This document shows, piece after piece, positions 29,146-38,896 of a stretch of 64,000 nucleotides of DNA (positions are counted from its first letter, which is position 1; every line of letters starts with the position of its first letter). A model generated the notes under the pieces. That model searched no databases. It was not told the DNA's origin and saw only the letters and a program-made list of their open reading frames with translations. Both the position numbers and the translations under genes were made by a program. Source of the DNA: Litorivivens lipolytica (GTDB taxonomy: Bacteria > Pseudomonadota > Gammaproteobacteria > Pseudomonadales > Spongiibacteraceae); contig NZ_JACHWY010000003.1 in NCBI RefSeq assembly GCF_014191715.1, forward strand, positions 496,001 to 560,000. The letters are read 5' to 3'.

Positions 29146-29547
29146 GTGACGAACGCAGAGTTTGGAAAGGCGTCACGGTTGCTGAACGCGCGGGATTTCA
29201 AAAACGTCTTTGATCACGCCCGCCTGAAAGTCTCCTCCCCGGAACTGCTGTTCCTCGCTGTACCCAATCACCTTCCTCACGCCCGTCTCGGCTTGGTCAT
29301 TGCAAAGAAGAACGTCCGACTTGCGGTTCAGCGCAATCGGGTCAAACGCATTATTCGAGAAAGCTTCCGCCAGCAACAGGTCGTCACCGGTCTGGATATC
29401 GTAGTGCTTGCGCGCAGAGGATTGGATACACTAGACAACCCTCAGCTTCACGACAGCTGTAATCAGCTGTGGAAGCAACTTCAACGTCGGGTCGAAAAGC
29501 AGGCACGGCGGCAGCAGCAGGAACAAGAAGCCAAGTCATGCGAGTGA
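29146..29547 (+). CDS. rnpA: Ribonuclease P protein component
   Basis: A 133-residue basic protein with the RNase P signature [22 protein letters not shown] (R-N-R core) and an N-terminal [14 protein letters not shown] helix. It binds the catalytic RNA and helps cleave the 5' leader from tRNA precursors. It starts with GTG at 29146, shortly after rpmH, and its 3' end overlaps yidD by ten bases. A Gln/Arg-rich tail (about 115-130) is longer than in E. coli. Confidence 0.95.
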   Translation: MTNAEFGKASRLLNARDFKNVFDHARLKVSSPELLFLAVPNHLPHARLGLVIAKKNVRLAVQRNRVKRIIRESFRQQQVVTGLDIVVLARRGLDTLDNPQLHDSCNQLWKQLQRRVEKQARRQQQEQEAKSCE

Positions 29548-29792
29548 TACTGACAGCCCTGATTCGTCTGTACCGCTACGCCATCAGCCCACTGATGGCC
29601 AGCCACTGCCGCTTTTACCCCAGCTGTTCCGAATACGCGCTAGAAGCGGTGGAACAGCACGGCAGTCTGCGTGGCAGCTGGCTTGCCACGCGCCGACTCT
29701 GCCGCTGCCACCCCTTTAACCCCGGCGGCTACGACCCCGTACCCAGCGGGAAACCCAAAATCAAAACTTCAACGCAGGCACCTCAGTCATAA
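29538..29792 (+). CDS. yidD: Membrane protein insertion efficiency factor YidD
   Basis: An 84-residue protein with a short amphipathic start ([19 protein letters not shown]) and the cysteine-rich family core [19 protein letters not shown], then [18 protein letters not shown]. It assists YidC-dependent insertion at the inner membrane. The ATG at 29538 overlaps rnpA, and its stop overlaps the yidC start (TAATG). A longer in-frame start at 29469 would only re-read rnpA sequence. Confidence 0.95.
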   Translation: MRVILTALIRLYRYAISPLMASHCRFYPSCSEYALEAVEQHGSLRGSWLATRRLCRCHPFNPGGYDPVPSGKPKIKTSTQAPQS

Positions 29793-31462
29793 TGGATATA
29801 CAACGCACCTTGCTGATCGCCGCGATCGCGGTACTGTCGTTTATGCTGGTTGTGGAATGGGCCGCATTCCGCCAGCAGGAACCCGCCGCCGTTAGCGCCC
29901 AGGCCGAACAAACGACCGCACCGATCAATGCGACTAACGGAAACGCCACATCGCTGGAAGATATCCCGGAGGTTTCGCCTGCCACGGAAGAGGCCGAGCT
30001 GAGTTCTGGCCACAGCAGCGATACCGTCTCCGTGAGCACTGACGTGCTGCAGCTCACCATTGATCTTGCCGGCGGCGACATCGTCTATGCGGCCCTGCCC
30101 GAGCACTATGCCGAGATCGACACTCCAGACGAGCCCTTTGTGATTCTCGAGCAGAATCGCCAGCGCGAATACATTGCCCAGAGCGGTTTGATCGGCAAAA
30201 ACGGCACTGACACTCGCGACGGTCGCCCAACCTTTGTTACCGATCACGCCAGTTACACACTGAGCGAAGGTCAGGACGAGCTGACCGTGACCCTCGCTTA
30301 CGGTCAGAGCCGTGAGGTCACCATTTACAAACATTACCGCTTCAACCGTGGTTCCTACGTGGTTGAACTGGATTACGAAATCGACAACCGCAGCGACACC
30401 GACTGGCAGGGCGTGCTGTTTACCCAGCTCAAGCGCGACAACAGTCAGGACCCTTCCAGCCAGAACAACGGCATGATGGGTATGCAACCCTTCCTGGGTG
30501 TGGCCTACCGCACCACCGAGGAACGCTTTGAAAAGCTGGCCTTCGACAAGATGCGCGACAAGCCGCTGAAGCTGGAAATGCAGGGCGGCTGGATTGCCAT
30601 GCTTCAGCACTATTTTTTGAGTGCCTGGATTCCGCCGGCAGATCAGCAAAATTACTTCTCTACCTCGGTGACCCGCAGCGGTGACAATATTGCCCGCTAC
30701 ACCTCAGCCGCCCAGACCGTGGCACCGAAATCCAGTGGCCATCTGACGGCACAACTCTATGTGGGCCCGAAAGATCAGTACGCCCTAGAAGAGATTTCCG
30801 AAGGTCTGGAACTGAGCGTGGACTACGGCTGGCTGTGGTGGATTGCCCAACCCCTGTTCTGGCTGCTGACCCAGATCCACAAACTGGTGGGCAACTGGGG
30901 TCTGGCGATTATCGGCGTCACCCTGCTGGTGAAAATTATTTTCTTCCAGCTCAACGCCACCGCCTTCCGCTCCATGGCCAATATGCGCCGCGTGCAACCC
31001 AAGCTGCTGGAAATTCGCGAACGTCACTCTGACGACCGCGCAAAGCAGTCGCAGGCGATGATGGAGCTCTACAAGAAAGAGAAGATCAACCCGCTCGGTG
31101 GCTGTCTGCCGATTCTGGTTCAGATGCCTGTCTTTATCGCTCTGTACTGGGTGTTAATGGAAAGCGTCGAACTGCGACATGCGCCTTTCTTTGGCTGGAT
31201 CAATGACCTGTCGGCGATGGACCCCTACTTTATTCTGCCGATCATCATGGGTGCCTCCATGTTTATTCAGCAGAAACTGAATCCGCCGCCGCCGGATCCG
31301 ATGCAGGCCAAGATCATGCAGTGGCTGCCGGTGATCTTCACCTTCTTCTTCCTGTTCTTCCCGGCCGGTCTGGTACTGTACTGGGTGGTGAACAACCTGC
31401 TGTCGATTGCTCAGCAATATATTATTACCCGCAGTATTGAGAAGAATGCTGCCAAAAGCTAA
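29792..31462 (+). CDS. yidC: Membrane protein insertase YidC
   Basis: 556 residues. The N-terminal membrane anchor (about 5-22) is followed by a large periplasmic beta domain (about 55-340) of the gram-negative type. The conserved insertase core has five membrane helices (about 355-550) with LVKIIFFQLNATAFRSMANM, the cytoplasmic helical hairpin near 390-420 and GGCLPILVQMPVFIALYWVL. It inserts small membrane proteins such as the ATP synthase c and a subunits, whose genes lie 13 kb away, alone or with SecYEG. It is translationally coupled to yidD and directly abuts mnmE. Confidence 0.97.
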   Translation: MDIQRTLLIAAIAVLSFMLVVEWAAFRQQEPAAVSAQAEQTTAPINATNGNATSLEDIPEVSPATEEAELSSGHSSDTVSVSTDVLQLTIDLAGGDIVYAALPEHYAEIDTPDEPFVILEQNRQREYIAQSGLIGKNGTDTRDGRPTFVTDHASYTLSEGQDELTVTLAYGQSREVTIYKHYRFNRGSYVVELDYEIDNRSDTDWQGVLFTQLKRDNSQDPSSQNNGMMGMQPFLGVAYRTTEERFEKLAFDKMRDKPLKLEMQGGWIAMLQHYFLSAWIPPADQQNYFSTSVTRSGDNIARYTSAAQTVAPKSSGHLTAQLYVGPKDQYALEEISEGLELSVDYGWLWWIAQPLFWLLTQIHKLVGNWGLAIIGVTLLVKIIFFQLNATAFRSMANMRRVQPKLLEIRERHSDDRAKQSQAMMELYKKEKINPLGGCLPILVQMPVFIALYWVLMESVELRHAPFFGWINDLSAMDPYFILPIIMGASMFIQQKLNPPPPDPMQAKIMQWLPVIFTFFFLFFPAGLVLYWVVNNLLSIAQQYIITRSIEKNAAKS

Positions 31463-32818
31463 ATGACCTATCAGACCGACACCATTGCCGCCATCGCCAC
31501 CCCGGCCGGGCGCGGTGGTGTCGGCGTTATTCGTATCTCCGGGCCCAAGAGCCTCGACATTGCCTGCGCCATTCTGAATAACAAATCCCTTAAGCCGCGA
31601 TACGCTCACTTCTCCAACTTTTACTCATCATCTAACAATGAAATTGAGGCGCTAGACAGCGGACTCGCTCTGTTTTTTCCCGGACCGAATTCTTTTACCG
31701 GTGAAGACGTTCTCGAACTGCAAGGCCACGGTGGGCCGGTGGTACTTCAATTATTATTGAGAGAGATCTGTCGCTTGGGCGCGCGACCGGCAAAGCCGGG
31801 TGAGTTTTCCGAGCGCGCCTTTCTCAATGACAAAATTGATTTGGCACAGGCCGAAGCCATCGCCGACCTGATTGACAGTGCTTCAGAACAGGCCGCGAAA
31901 AATGCCGTGCGTTCACTGGAAGGAGAATTCAGTCGCCAGGTTAACGCCTTGGTTGAGGCGCTAATTCATCTGCGCATGTACGTAGAAGCCGCCATCGATT
32001 TTCCCGAAGAAGAAGTGGATTTTCTCAGCGACGAAACAGTGCAGCGCGGACTGGAAAATCTCGACCGCGATTTAAATAATCTGTTAGCCAATGCCAAACA
32101 AGGCGCCTTGTTGCGCGAAGGCATGACGGTCGCTATTGCCGGCAAACCCAATGCCGGTAAATCCAGTTTGCTCAATGCACTGGCCGGGCGCGAATCTGCC
32201 ATCGTTACCGACATTGCCGGTACCACCCGCGATGTACTGCGCGAAACCATTTTGATCGATGGTATGCCCCTGCATGTGATCGACACTGCCGGATTGCGCG
32301 ACAGCAGTGATCTAGTTGAGCAGGAAGGCATTCGCCGCGCCTGGCAAGTAATTGATGACGCCGACCGTATTCTGCTGGTGATTGATTCCACCGATCCAAG
32401 CAGCGCCGATGATCTTTTAAAACAGTTCGAGCCTCATCGCGACAAACTTACCGCCATCTACAACAAAGCGGACCTCTCGGGTTTAGCGATTGGCGAAAGC
32501 AGTGACCATCACGCGCTGAATCTTTCCGCTAAAGCCCAACAGGGTATCGATAAACTGCGCGAGCATTTGAAAGACTGCATGGGCTACCACGGTGGCAGCG
32601 ACAGTCAGTTTACTGCCCGCCAGCGGCATATTGATGCACTGCTTGAAGCGAAGACGCATTTCGAACAGGGTAGGGAACAGTTGGTGGTTTATCGGGCCGG
32701 AGAGCTACTCGCCGAAGAACTGCGCCTGAGTCAGAATGCGTTGAGTACCATCACTGGCGAATTTACGCCTGACGATTTGCTCGGCAAAATCTTCTCCAGT
32801 TTCTGTATCGGCAAATAA
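31463..32818 (+). CDS. mnmE: tRNA modification GTPase MnmE
   Basis: 451 residues. The N-terminal formyl-tetrahydrofolate-binding domain ([13 protein letters not shown]) leads to a helical domain interrupted by a G domain (about 215-375) with G1 [10 protein letters not shown]2 [10 protein letters not shown]3 DTAGLRD and G4 NKAD. The protein ends with the catalytic CIGK motif. With MnmG it makes the cmnm5 group on wobble uridine 34 of certain tRNAs. The gene begins on the base after the yidC stop, so it belongs to the rpmH-rnpA-yidD-yidC transcript. Confidence 0.97.
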   Translation: MTYQTDTIAAIATPAGRGGVGVIRISGPKSLDIACAILNNKSLKPRYAHFSNFYSSSNNEIEALDSGLALFFPGPNSFTGEDVLELQGHGGPVVLQLLLREICRLGARPAKPGEFSERAFLNDKIDLAQAEAIADLIDSASEQAAKNAVRSLEGEFSRQVNALVEALIHLRMYVEAAIDFPEEEVDFLSDETVQRGLENLDRDLNNLLANAKQGALLREGMTVAIAGKPNAGKSSLLNALAGRESAIVTDIAGTTRDVLRETILIDGMPLHVIDTAGLRDSSDLVEQEGIRRAWQVIDDADRILLVIDSTDPSSADDLLKQFEPHRDKLTAIYNKADLSGLAIGESSDHHALNLSAKAQQGIDKLREHLKDCMGYHGGSDSQFTARQRHIDALLEAKTHFEQGREQLVVYRAGELLAEELRLSQNALSTITGEFTPDDLLGKIFSSFCIGK

Positions 32819-32820
32819 TC

Positions 32821-32973
32821 TCAGGTCAGAGCCTGTAGTTGTCGGGTCGTATCCTCATCCATAGGGAAAAAACTCTCCACCCGCAACTCCTCTGCGGTGA
32901 CGTCCTGTGCCGTGCCAAAGGTCGAAATCATCGAGAACAAGCGAATCGACAAATCTCCCCACTTCAGATCCAT
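32821..32973 (-). pseudogene. C-terminal fragment resembling an MmyB-like HTH regulator
   Basis: A 50-codon frame from ATG 32973 reads MDLKWGDLSIRLFSMI, then STFGTAQDVTAEELRVESFFP. This resembles the last ~45 residues of the ligand-binding domain found at the C-terminus of certain XRE-type regulators (MmyB-like). No helix-turn-helix part is present upstream: the frame is closed by a TAG seven codons (21 bases) before the ATG, and the next sequence is the AT-rich DnaA-box region. An AGGAGG lies 15 bases before the ATG, too far for a good ribosome site. I read it as a gene remnant convergent with mnmE; a short functional protein is not excluded. Confidence 0.45.
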
Positions 32974-33090
32974 CGGTCCGCTTCTCTACCTCCTGTTCAG
33001 AGCGAGGAAAATTGATCAAATAGTCGCCACAAGCCCTTAATTTTTGAAAATATTTTCTGTTAATTGAGCGGGCACAGCAGGGGGACAATC

Positions 33091-33352
33091 TGTGTATAAC
33101 TTGGGGGATAAGTTTTAAACCTGTGGACGGAAAATCGGTATAAATACTTATCCCCAATCCCTTCAGCGTTGGTCACCACCGAGCCAACAGCTTTGAAGGG
33201 TGGTTGTACGCGTACTTGTTATGGCGATTTATTTATTTACTTTCAATAACTTAATAGGTTTATCCACATTTATCCGCCGACTAATAGTAACTACAACAAC
33301 AATATTCCTTTCTTACTTACCTAAATAACCTTTTTTATTTAATAACTTTTTT
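33091..33352. other. Origin of replication candidate 2 (DnaA-box cluster upstream of mnmG)
   Basis: Upstream of mnmG lies a second cluster: TTATACACA on the minus strand at 33091-33099 (perfect), a GGGGGATAA at 33103-33111, TTATCCCCA at 33148-33156, TTATCCACA at 33260-33268 (perfect) and a weaker TTATCCGCC at 33270-33278. It is bordered by an AT-rich tract of about 33226-33360. This is where E. coli-type oriC sits (beside gidA/mnmG). With candidate 1 it could form a two-part origin, or one of the two may be a DnaA-titrating or ancestral site. The mnmG promoter should also be here. Confidence 0.6.
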
Positions 33353-33448
33353 AAAAACACGCACTGATTAAATTTTCACCAGCTTATTGCAGTGCGAAAT
33401 CCGGCCCGTATAATCACACTCCCTTTCAGCTCTGAGCAGGTTTTTGCG

Positions 33449-35341
33449 GTGGATTACCCCGAGCAATTTGACGTCATCGTCATCGGCGGCGGCCACGCTG
33501 GCACCGAAGCGTGTCTGGCGGCTGCGCGCATGGGCGCCAAAACCCTGCTACTGACCCATAACATCGAAACCTTGGGCCAGATGTCTTGTAATCCGGCCAT
33601 CGGCGGGATCGGCAAAAGCCACCTGGTCAAGGAAATCGACGCCCTCGGCGGTGCTATGGCCTTGGCCACTGATCGCGGTGGCATCCAGTTCCGGGTACTG
33701 AATGCCCGCAAAGGCCCGGCGGTACGAGCAACCCGCGCCCAAGCGGACCGCGTGCTGTACAAGGCCGCCATCCGCGAAATGCTGGAAAACCAGCAGAATC
33801 TGTCTATTTTTCAACAGGCTGTGGACGATCTGATCGTCGAAGGCGAGCGCGTCTGTGGTGCCATCACCAATACGGGCATCCGTTTTCGCGCCAAAACCGT
33901 GGTATTGACCACTGGCACCTTCCTCGGTGGCAAGATTCATATTGGCCTCGATAATCACAGCGGTGGCCGGGCCGGTGATCCCCCGGCGATTGCGCTGGCT
34001 AGCCGTCTGCGCGAGTTGCCGCTGCGGGTGGATCGACTGAAAACGGGCACCCCACCGCGCATCGACGCTAAATCCGTTAACTTCGAGGGTTTGCAGGAGC
34101 AGTGGGGCGACCAGCCGGAACCGGTGATGTCCTACATCGGCAGTCTCGACATGCACCCGCAACAGACCTGCTGCTGGATTACCCACACCAACGAGCGCAC
34201 CCACGAGATTATTCAGGGGGGGCTTGATCGCTCACCCATGTACACCGGTGTGATCGAAGGGGTGGGCCCGCGCTATTGCCCGTCGATTGAAGACAAGGTG
34301 CACCGCTTTGCGGACAAAAACAGCCATCAGGTGTTTATCGAACCCGAAGGGCTGAATACCCATGAGCTCTATCCGAACGGGATATCCACCAGCCTGCCCT
34401 TTGACGTGCAGATGAATCTGGTGCGCTCGATTAAGGGGTTTGAACAGGCCCATATCACCCGGCCCGGTTACGCCATCGAATACGATTACTTCGACCCGCG
34501 GGATCTGAAAACCTCGCTGGAAACCAAGGTCATCGAAAACCTGTTCTTCGCGGGGCAGATAAACGGCACCACCGGTTACGAAGAGGCCGGCGCTCAAGGT
34601 CTGCTGGCCGGTTTGAATGCGGCCTTGAAAGCGGCGGACAAAGAGGCCTGGTGTCCCAAGCGCGACGAAGCCTACATCGGTGTGCTGGTGGACGACCTGA
34701 TCACCATGGGCACCCTCGAGCCCTACCGCATGTTCACTTCCCGCGCCGAATACCGCTTGCTGCTGCGCGAAGACAATGCCGATGCCCGCCTGACCGAAAA
34801 GGGACGCGAACTGGGCCTGGTGGATGATGTGCGCTGGGCGGCCTTCTGCGACAAGCGCGAAACGGTTGAGCGCGAGCGACAGCGCATGGCGAGCACTTGG
34901 ATTCAGCCCAATACCCCGGAGGCAGCTCAGCTTAACGAGAAAATTCCGACGCCGATCAGCCGCGAGCACAATCTGCTGGATCTGCTTAAGCGCCCGGAGC
35001 TGAATTACTTCGATGTTGCTGGATTAAAAGGCGAAGCAAGTACTAACTTACAGGTAGCCGAACAGATCGAAATCGGGGTTAAGTACGCCGGTTATATCGA
35101 CCGTCAGACCGAGGAAATCGAGCGCCTGCGGCGCTTTGAGCACACCGCGCTGCCGCTGGATTTTGATTATCAGACCGTGGAAGGTCTCTCCAACGAGATC
35201 AAGCAAAAGCTCGGCAATGCCCGCCCGGAAACCCTGGCGCAGGCCTCGCGCATTCCCGGTGTGACTCCGGCGGCGGTATCGCTCTTGCTGATTTATCTGA
35301 AAAAACGGGGCCTGCTCGACCGTAGCAGCAAAACGGCCTGA
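33449..35341 (+). CDS. mnmG: tRNA uridine-5-carboxymethylaminomethyl modification enzyme MnmG
   Basis: 630 residues from the GTG at 33449 ([15 protein letters not shown]), eight bases after GAGCAGG and matching the E. coli length of 629. An upstream GTG at 33392 would add 19 non-conserved residues. It has the FAD motif [10 protein letters not shown], the GidA signatures [17 protein letters not shown]-type loop and [21 protein letters not shown], and a C-terminal helical domain for MnmE contact. It works with MnmE on tRNA wobble uridine. It overlaps rsmG by one base. Confidence 0.96.
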   Translation: MDYPEQFDVIVIGGGHAGTEACLAAARMGAKTLLLTHNIETLGQMSCNPAIGGIGKSHLVKEIDALGGAMALATDRGGIQFRVLNARKGPAVRATRAQADRVLYKAAIREMLENQQNLSIFQQAVDDLIVEGERVCGAITNTGIRFRAKTVVLTTGTFLGGKIHIGLDNHSGGRAGDPPAIALASRLRELPLRVDRLKTGTPPRIDAKSVNFEGLQEQWGDQPEPVMSYIGSLDMHPQQTCCWITHTNERTHEIIQGGLDRSPMYTGVIEGVGPRYCPSIEDKVHRFADKNSHQVFIEPEGLNTHELYPNGISTSLPFDVQMNLVRSIKGFEQAHITRPGYAIEYDYFDPRDLKTSLETKVIENLFFAGQINGTTGYEEAGAQGLLAGLNAALKAADKEAWCPKRDEAYIGVLVDDLITMGTLEPYRMFTSRAEYRLLLREDNADARLTEKGRELGLVDDVRWAAFCDKRETVERERQRMASTWIQPNTPEAAQLNEKIPTPISREHNLLDLLKRPELNYFDVAGLKGEASTNLQVAEQIEIGVKYAGYIDRQTEEIERLRRFEHTALPLDFDYQTVEGLSNEIKQKLGNARPETLAQASRIPGVTPAAVSLLLIYLKKRGLLDRSSKTA

Positions 35342-35967
35342 TGGCCGAACGCGACCTGCTTGAGCGGGGGCTGAAGGCGCTCGACCTCGACCTGTCTGAA
35401 ACCCAGACCGATCTTTTGTTGCGCTATCTGGCCCTTCTTGTGAAGTGGAACCGGGCCTACAACCTCACGGCCATTCGCGATCCGCAGGAAATGGTTATCA
35501 AGCACCTGCTGGATTCGCTGACGGTGGTGCCCTATATCACCCGCCAGCGCCTGCTGGACGTGGGGACCGGCGCCGGCCTGCCGGGCATTCCGCTAGCCAT
35601 CGTCTACCCGGATAAACAGTTCGAGCTGCTCGACAGTAATGGCAAAAAAACCCGCTTTTTGACTCAGGTGGTCGCCGAGTTGGGCCTGCCCAATGTCAGA
35701 GTGCATAACCTGCGCATTGAATCGGGCCAGCTGGAACCGGTGTACGAGGGGATTCTGTCACGGGCCTTTGCCTCGCTGGCGGATATGACCCGCGACTGTG
35801 GGCCGCTGCTGATTCAGGGCGGCGAACTGCTCGCCATGAAGGGCGTCTATCCGACCGAGGAGTTGAGTCAGTTACCAAAACCCTATATCGTCAAGAGTTC
35901 CCACGCGCTGGCAGTACCGGGCCTGACGGGCGATAGACACCTGATAAAAATCGGCCTCCCCGAGTGA
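35341..35967 (+). CDS. rsmG: 16S rRNA (guanine527-N7)-methyltransferase RsmG
   Basis: A 208-residue SAM-dependent methyltransferase with the SAM loop DVGTGAGLPGIPLAI (about 77-91), the NGKKTRFL block, and RAFASLADM near the active site. It methylates G527 of 16S rRNA; loss gives low-level streptomycin resistance in other bacteria. The ATG overlaps the mnmG stop (TGATG), so the two are coupled. Confidence 0.96.
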   Translation: MAERDLLERGLKALDLDLSETQTDLLLRYLALLVKWNRAYNLTAIRDPQEMVIKHLLDSLTVVPYITRQRLLDVGTGAGLPGIPLAIVYPDKQFELLDSNGKKTRFLTQVVAELGLPNVRVHNLRIESGQLEPVYEGILSRAFASLADMTRDCGPLLIQGGELLAMKGVYPTEELSQLPKPYIVKSSHALAVPGLTGDRHLIKIGLPE

Positions 35968-36013
35968 GGCAGGCCGCACTAAGCGAACAACCAATGCCCT
36001 GAACGGGGACAGC

Positions 36014-36829
36014 ATGGCAAAAATATTTGCAATCACCAATCAGAAAGGCGGGGTCGGTAAAACCACCACCAGCGTCAACCTGGCTGCGTCGCTGGTCGCG
36101 ACCCGGCGTCGGGTGCTGTTGATCGACCTCGATCCCCAGGGCAATGCCAGCATGGGCAGCGGGGTGGATAAAAACGACCTCGACAACAGCATCTACGATG
36201 TTCTGGTCGGCAGCAGCACGGCCCGCGAGGCCATCCTGACCAAGCTCGACGCCGGTTATGATCTGCTCGGAGCCAACCAGGATCTGACCGCGGCGGAAGT
36301 GGAGCTGATCAACGAGATTGGTCGTGAATTTCGCTTGCGCGAAGGTTTGGTGCCAGTGCTCGATGACTACGATTTTATCCTTATCGACTGCCCGCCCTCG
36401 CTGAACATGCTTACCGTTAATGCGCTGGCTGCTTCACATGGGGTGATTATTCCCATGCAGTGTGAGTACTACGCGCTGGAAGGTTTGACGGCGCTGATCA
36501 ACACGGTGAATCGGGTAAAACAGCTGATCAACCCGGAACTGGAAATTGAAGGCTTGCTGCGCACCATGTACGATCCGCGCAACAGTCTCACCAACGATGT
36601 CTCCACCCAGCTCTACAATCACTTTGGCGACAAGGTCTACCGTACGGTGATTCCGCGCAATGTGCGGCTGGCGGAGGCCCCGAGTCACGGCATGCCGGTG
36701 ATTCACTACGACAAGGATTCGAAAGGAGCAATGGCCTATATCGCCCTGGCCGGTGAAATGCTCCGACGCGGAGATAAACCGCAGACGCGCGAAACGCCCG
36801 ATCTGCAACTGATTCGGTCTGAAGGATAA
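36014..36829 (+). CDS. parA: Chromosome-partitioning ATPase ParA (Soj)
   Basis: 271 residues. The deviant Walker A KGGVGKTTT is at residues 11-19, followed by LLIDLDPQGNASMG and LIDCPPSLNMLTVNAL. Length and absence of an N-terminal HTH place it with the chromosomal (type Ib-like, Soj) ParAs. It binds DNA non-specifically as an ATP dimer and moves ParB-parS complexes. It is coupled to parB by a TAATG overlap and lies 46 bp after rsmG. Confidence 0.95.
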   Translation: MAKIFAITNQKGGVGKTTTSVNLAASLVATRRRVLLIDLDPQGNASMGSGVDKNDLDNSIYDVLVGSSTAREAILTKLDAGYDLLGANQDLTAAEVELINEIGREFRLREGLVPVLDDYDFILIDCPPSLNMLTVNALAASHGVIIPMQCEYYALEGLTALINTVNRVKQLINPELEIEGLLRTMYDPRNSLTNDVSTQLYNHFGDKVYRTVIPRNVRLAEAPSHGMPVIHYDKDSKGAMAYIALAGEMLRRGDKPQTRETPDLQLIRSEG

Positions 36830-37755
36830 TGGCAAAAAAACGTGGTTTGGGGCGTGGACTTGACGCCCTGCTCGGCAGTCAGGCGGCTGCCACAACTCCC
36901 CCGGAAACCGTTCCTCTGCAAGGCGCTGGCGACACCCAACCGGGTCAGACAAAGCCCGGCAAACCCGCAGACGGTGAACTGCGCGATCTGCCGGTCGACC
37001 TGATTCAGCGCGGCAAATACCAACCGCGCCGGGACATGCAGCCGGAAGCGCTGGAAGAACTGGCCGAGTCGATCAAATCCCAGGGCGTGATGCAGCCAAT
37101 CGTGGTGCGCCCGATCAGCGACAAGCGCTTTGAAATCATTGCGGGTGAACGCCGCTGGCGCGCTACTCAGTTGGCCGGCCTCGACACCATTCCGGCCCTG
37201 ATCCGCGAGGTGCCCGACGAGGCCGCGGTGGCGATGGCGCTGATCGAAAACATTCAGCGCGAAGACCTCAACCCCATGGAAGAGGCGCTGGCCCTGCAAC
37301 GCCTGCAGCGCGAATTCGAACTCACCCACGCTCAGGTAGCTGAGGCGGTAGGTAAATCCCGCACCACGATTACCAACCTGCTGCGCCTGACCAATCTACG
37401 CGACGAAGTTCAGCGCATGCTAGAGCACGGTGATCTGGAAATGGGACATGCCCGGGCACTGTTGGCCCTGCCTAGCGATATGCAGGCCTCTGCAGCATCG
37501 CAAATTGTCGGTCGCGGCCTGTCCGTGCGTCAGACCGAAGCGCTGGTGCGCCGCCTGGGTGAAGAGCAGAAGAATCCCGCCCAAACTGCCCCGAAAAAAC
37601 TCGACCCCGATATCAAAAAACTGCAGGACGATCTGTCCGAGCAGCTCGGCTCACCGGTACAAGTGCAGCACAGCGCCAAGGGCGCGGGCAAACTGGTGAT
37701 CAAATACGCCAACCTCGATCAGCTCGACGGCATCATCAGCAAGATCAACTCCTGA
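36829..37755 (+). CDS. parB: Chromosome-partitioning protein ParB (Spo0J)
   Basis: 308 residues. It begins MAKKRGLGRGLDALLG, followed by a low-complexity linker. The ParB/Srx CTP-binding fold carries GKYQPRRDM and the box II motif AGERRWRA near residues 105-112. The HTH is near 165-195 (THAQVAEAVGKSRTTITNLLRL) and there is a C-terminal dimerisation domain. It loads at parS and slides as a CTP clamp; two parS-like sites are in recF of this window. Confidence 0.95.
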   Translation: MAKKRGLGRGLDALLGSQAAATTPPETVPLQGAGDTQPGQTKPGKPADGELRDLPVDLIQRGKYQPRRDMQPEALEELAESIKSQGVMQPIVVRPISDKRFEIIAGERRWRATQLAGLDTIPALIREVPDEAAVAMALIENIQREDLNPMEEALALQRLQREFELTHAQVAEAVGKSRTTITNLLRLTNLRDEVQRMLEHGDLEMGHARALLALPSDMQASAASQIVGRGLSVRQTEALVRRLGEEQKNPAQTAPKKLDPDIKKLQDDLSEQLGSPVQVQHSAKGAGKLVIKYANLDQLDGIISKINS

Positions 37756-37788
37756 TCACTAACTACTTGCCTAAGGGTAATTCGCTAT

Positions 37789-37811
37789 AGAGGGGCCGCT
37801 GGGCCTCTTTC
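37789..37811 (+). terminator. Weak terminator after parB
   Basis: AGAGG pairs with CCTCT, with a further CC/GG inside and a small asymmetric bulge, followed by TTTCT. It lies 34 bp after parB and 73 bp before the MauG-like gene, marking a probable operon boundary. Confidence 0.45.
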
Positions 37812-37883
37812 TATACTCCACAATTGAGAGTTTCCTTCTGACATTGTGCCCTGCACATGCCAGCCGGCACTTTGGAGTAGAAG

Positions 37884-38876
37884 ATGCGTACCTTACTGTC
37901 TCGCTGCGGAATTTTTTTTGCCTTTATAGCGATAGCGCTAACAAGCGAAAGTCTGGCCAATACGCCGTTGAGTCGACCTGATCCTCTGTTGATCGAGTAT
38001 CCGGAAGATGAGCCGCCGAGTTGGCGAGAAATTCAATTAGGCAAAACGCTGTTCTTTGATCCGCGCTTATCTCATGACCATTCCCGATCCTGCGCGAGTT
38101 GCCACAACCCGGAACTGGGCTTTGGTGATGGTCTACCCCTGAGCCCGGGTTCCGATGGCCAGCCACTCGGGCGTCACACGCCGTCTATTTATAACCTGGC
38201 GTGGGGTAGTGTTTTCTTCTGGGACGGCCGAGCGGCAACGCTTGAAGAGCAGGCCCTTATGCCGATTGTCGCGGAAGCGGAAATGAACCTGCCGATGGCG
38301 GTTCTGCAAGAGCGGCTGACAGCGGTCGCGCACTATCGAAATGAATTTAACGCCGTGTATGAAGAGGGTCTGACCGAGGAAACCATTGGTCGGGCACTGG
38401 CATCGTTTATGCGGGCCATTGTTTCCGATAACTCGCCATTCGATCGCCACCTAGCCGGTGATAAAAATGCCTTGGGCCCCGAAGCCAAACGCGGGCTCGC
38501 ACTGTTTGTTGGTAAAGGACGCTGCATTGAATGCCATAGCGGTGCCAACCTGACGGATGACAGTTTTCACAACTTGGGTTTGGGTGGAGACGACCCCGGA
38601 AGAGCCGAGGTGGTCGATGCGCCTCATTTGCGTGGCGCCTTCAAAACGCCAGGCTTACGCAACGTAACCTTAAGTGCGCCGTATATGCACGACGGTTCTC
38701 TCCCCAATCTGTTGAGCGTTCTCGAATTTTATAATCGCGGAGGCGGTGAAGGACACAATCGAAGTGATTTGATTCAGCCCCTGAACCTGACCCAGCGTGA
38801 CATCAATGATTTGTTGGCGTTTATGGGCGCGCTGGAAAGCCCCATCTTAATCAAACGCCCTGAAATACCCCGCTGA
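37884..38876 (+). CDS. MauG/CcpA-like di-haem cytochrome c peroxidase family protein
   Basis: 330 residues with a Sec signal peptide (about 1-25, cleaved near SLA-NTP), so periplasmic. Two c-type haem sites: CASCH at 70-74 and CIECH at 214-218. Family landmarks are LGKTLFFDPRLS before the first haem and PYMHDGSLPNLLSVLEFYNRGG near the end. Members either reduce H2O2 or, like MauG, carry out long-range oxidation of a protein substrate; which one applies cannot be told here. It opens a four-gene run with a cupredoxin, a P460-type cytochrome and a diguanylate cyclase (gaps of 20 and 3 bp, then a 4-base overlap), which argues for a sensory or redox-signalling role rather than plain detoxification. 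Confidence 0.87.
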   Translation: MRTLLSRCGIFFAFIAIALTSESLANTPLSRPDPLLIEYPEDEPPSWREIQLGKTLFFDPRLSHDHSRSCASCHNPELGFGDGLPLSPGSDGQPLGRHTPSIYNLAWGSVFFWDGRAATLEEQALMPIVAEAEMNLPMAVLQERLTAVAHYRNEFNAVYEEGLTEETIGRALASFMRAIVSDNSPFDRHLAGDKNALGPEAKRGLALFVGKGRCIECHSGANLTDDSFHNLGLGGDDPGRAEVVDAPHLRGAFKTPGLRNVTLSAPYMHDGSLPNLLSVLEFYNRGGGEGHNRSDLIQPLNLTQRDINDLLAFMGALESPILIKRPEIPR

Positions 38877-38896
38877 GGTTCTGGAGTAAAATTTTT

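Noticed and set aside
29469-29537. N-terminal extension of yidD
   Set aside because: It re-reads rnpA coding sequence; YidD family proteins begin at [19 protein letters not shown].
32855-33157. 100-residue leftward frame across the mnmE-mnmG gap
   Set aside because: It runs through the AT-rich DnaA-box region, shows no family resemblance, and a different frame in the same place has the better match to known proteins.
33392-33448. 19-residue N-terminal extension of MnmG
   Set aside because: Not conserved; the GTG at 33449 has a good ribosome site and gives the family length.
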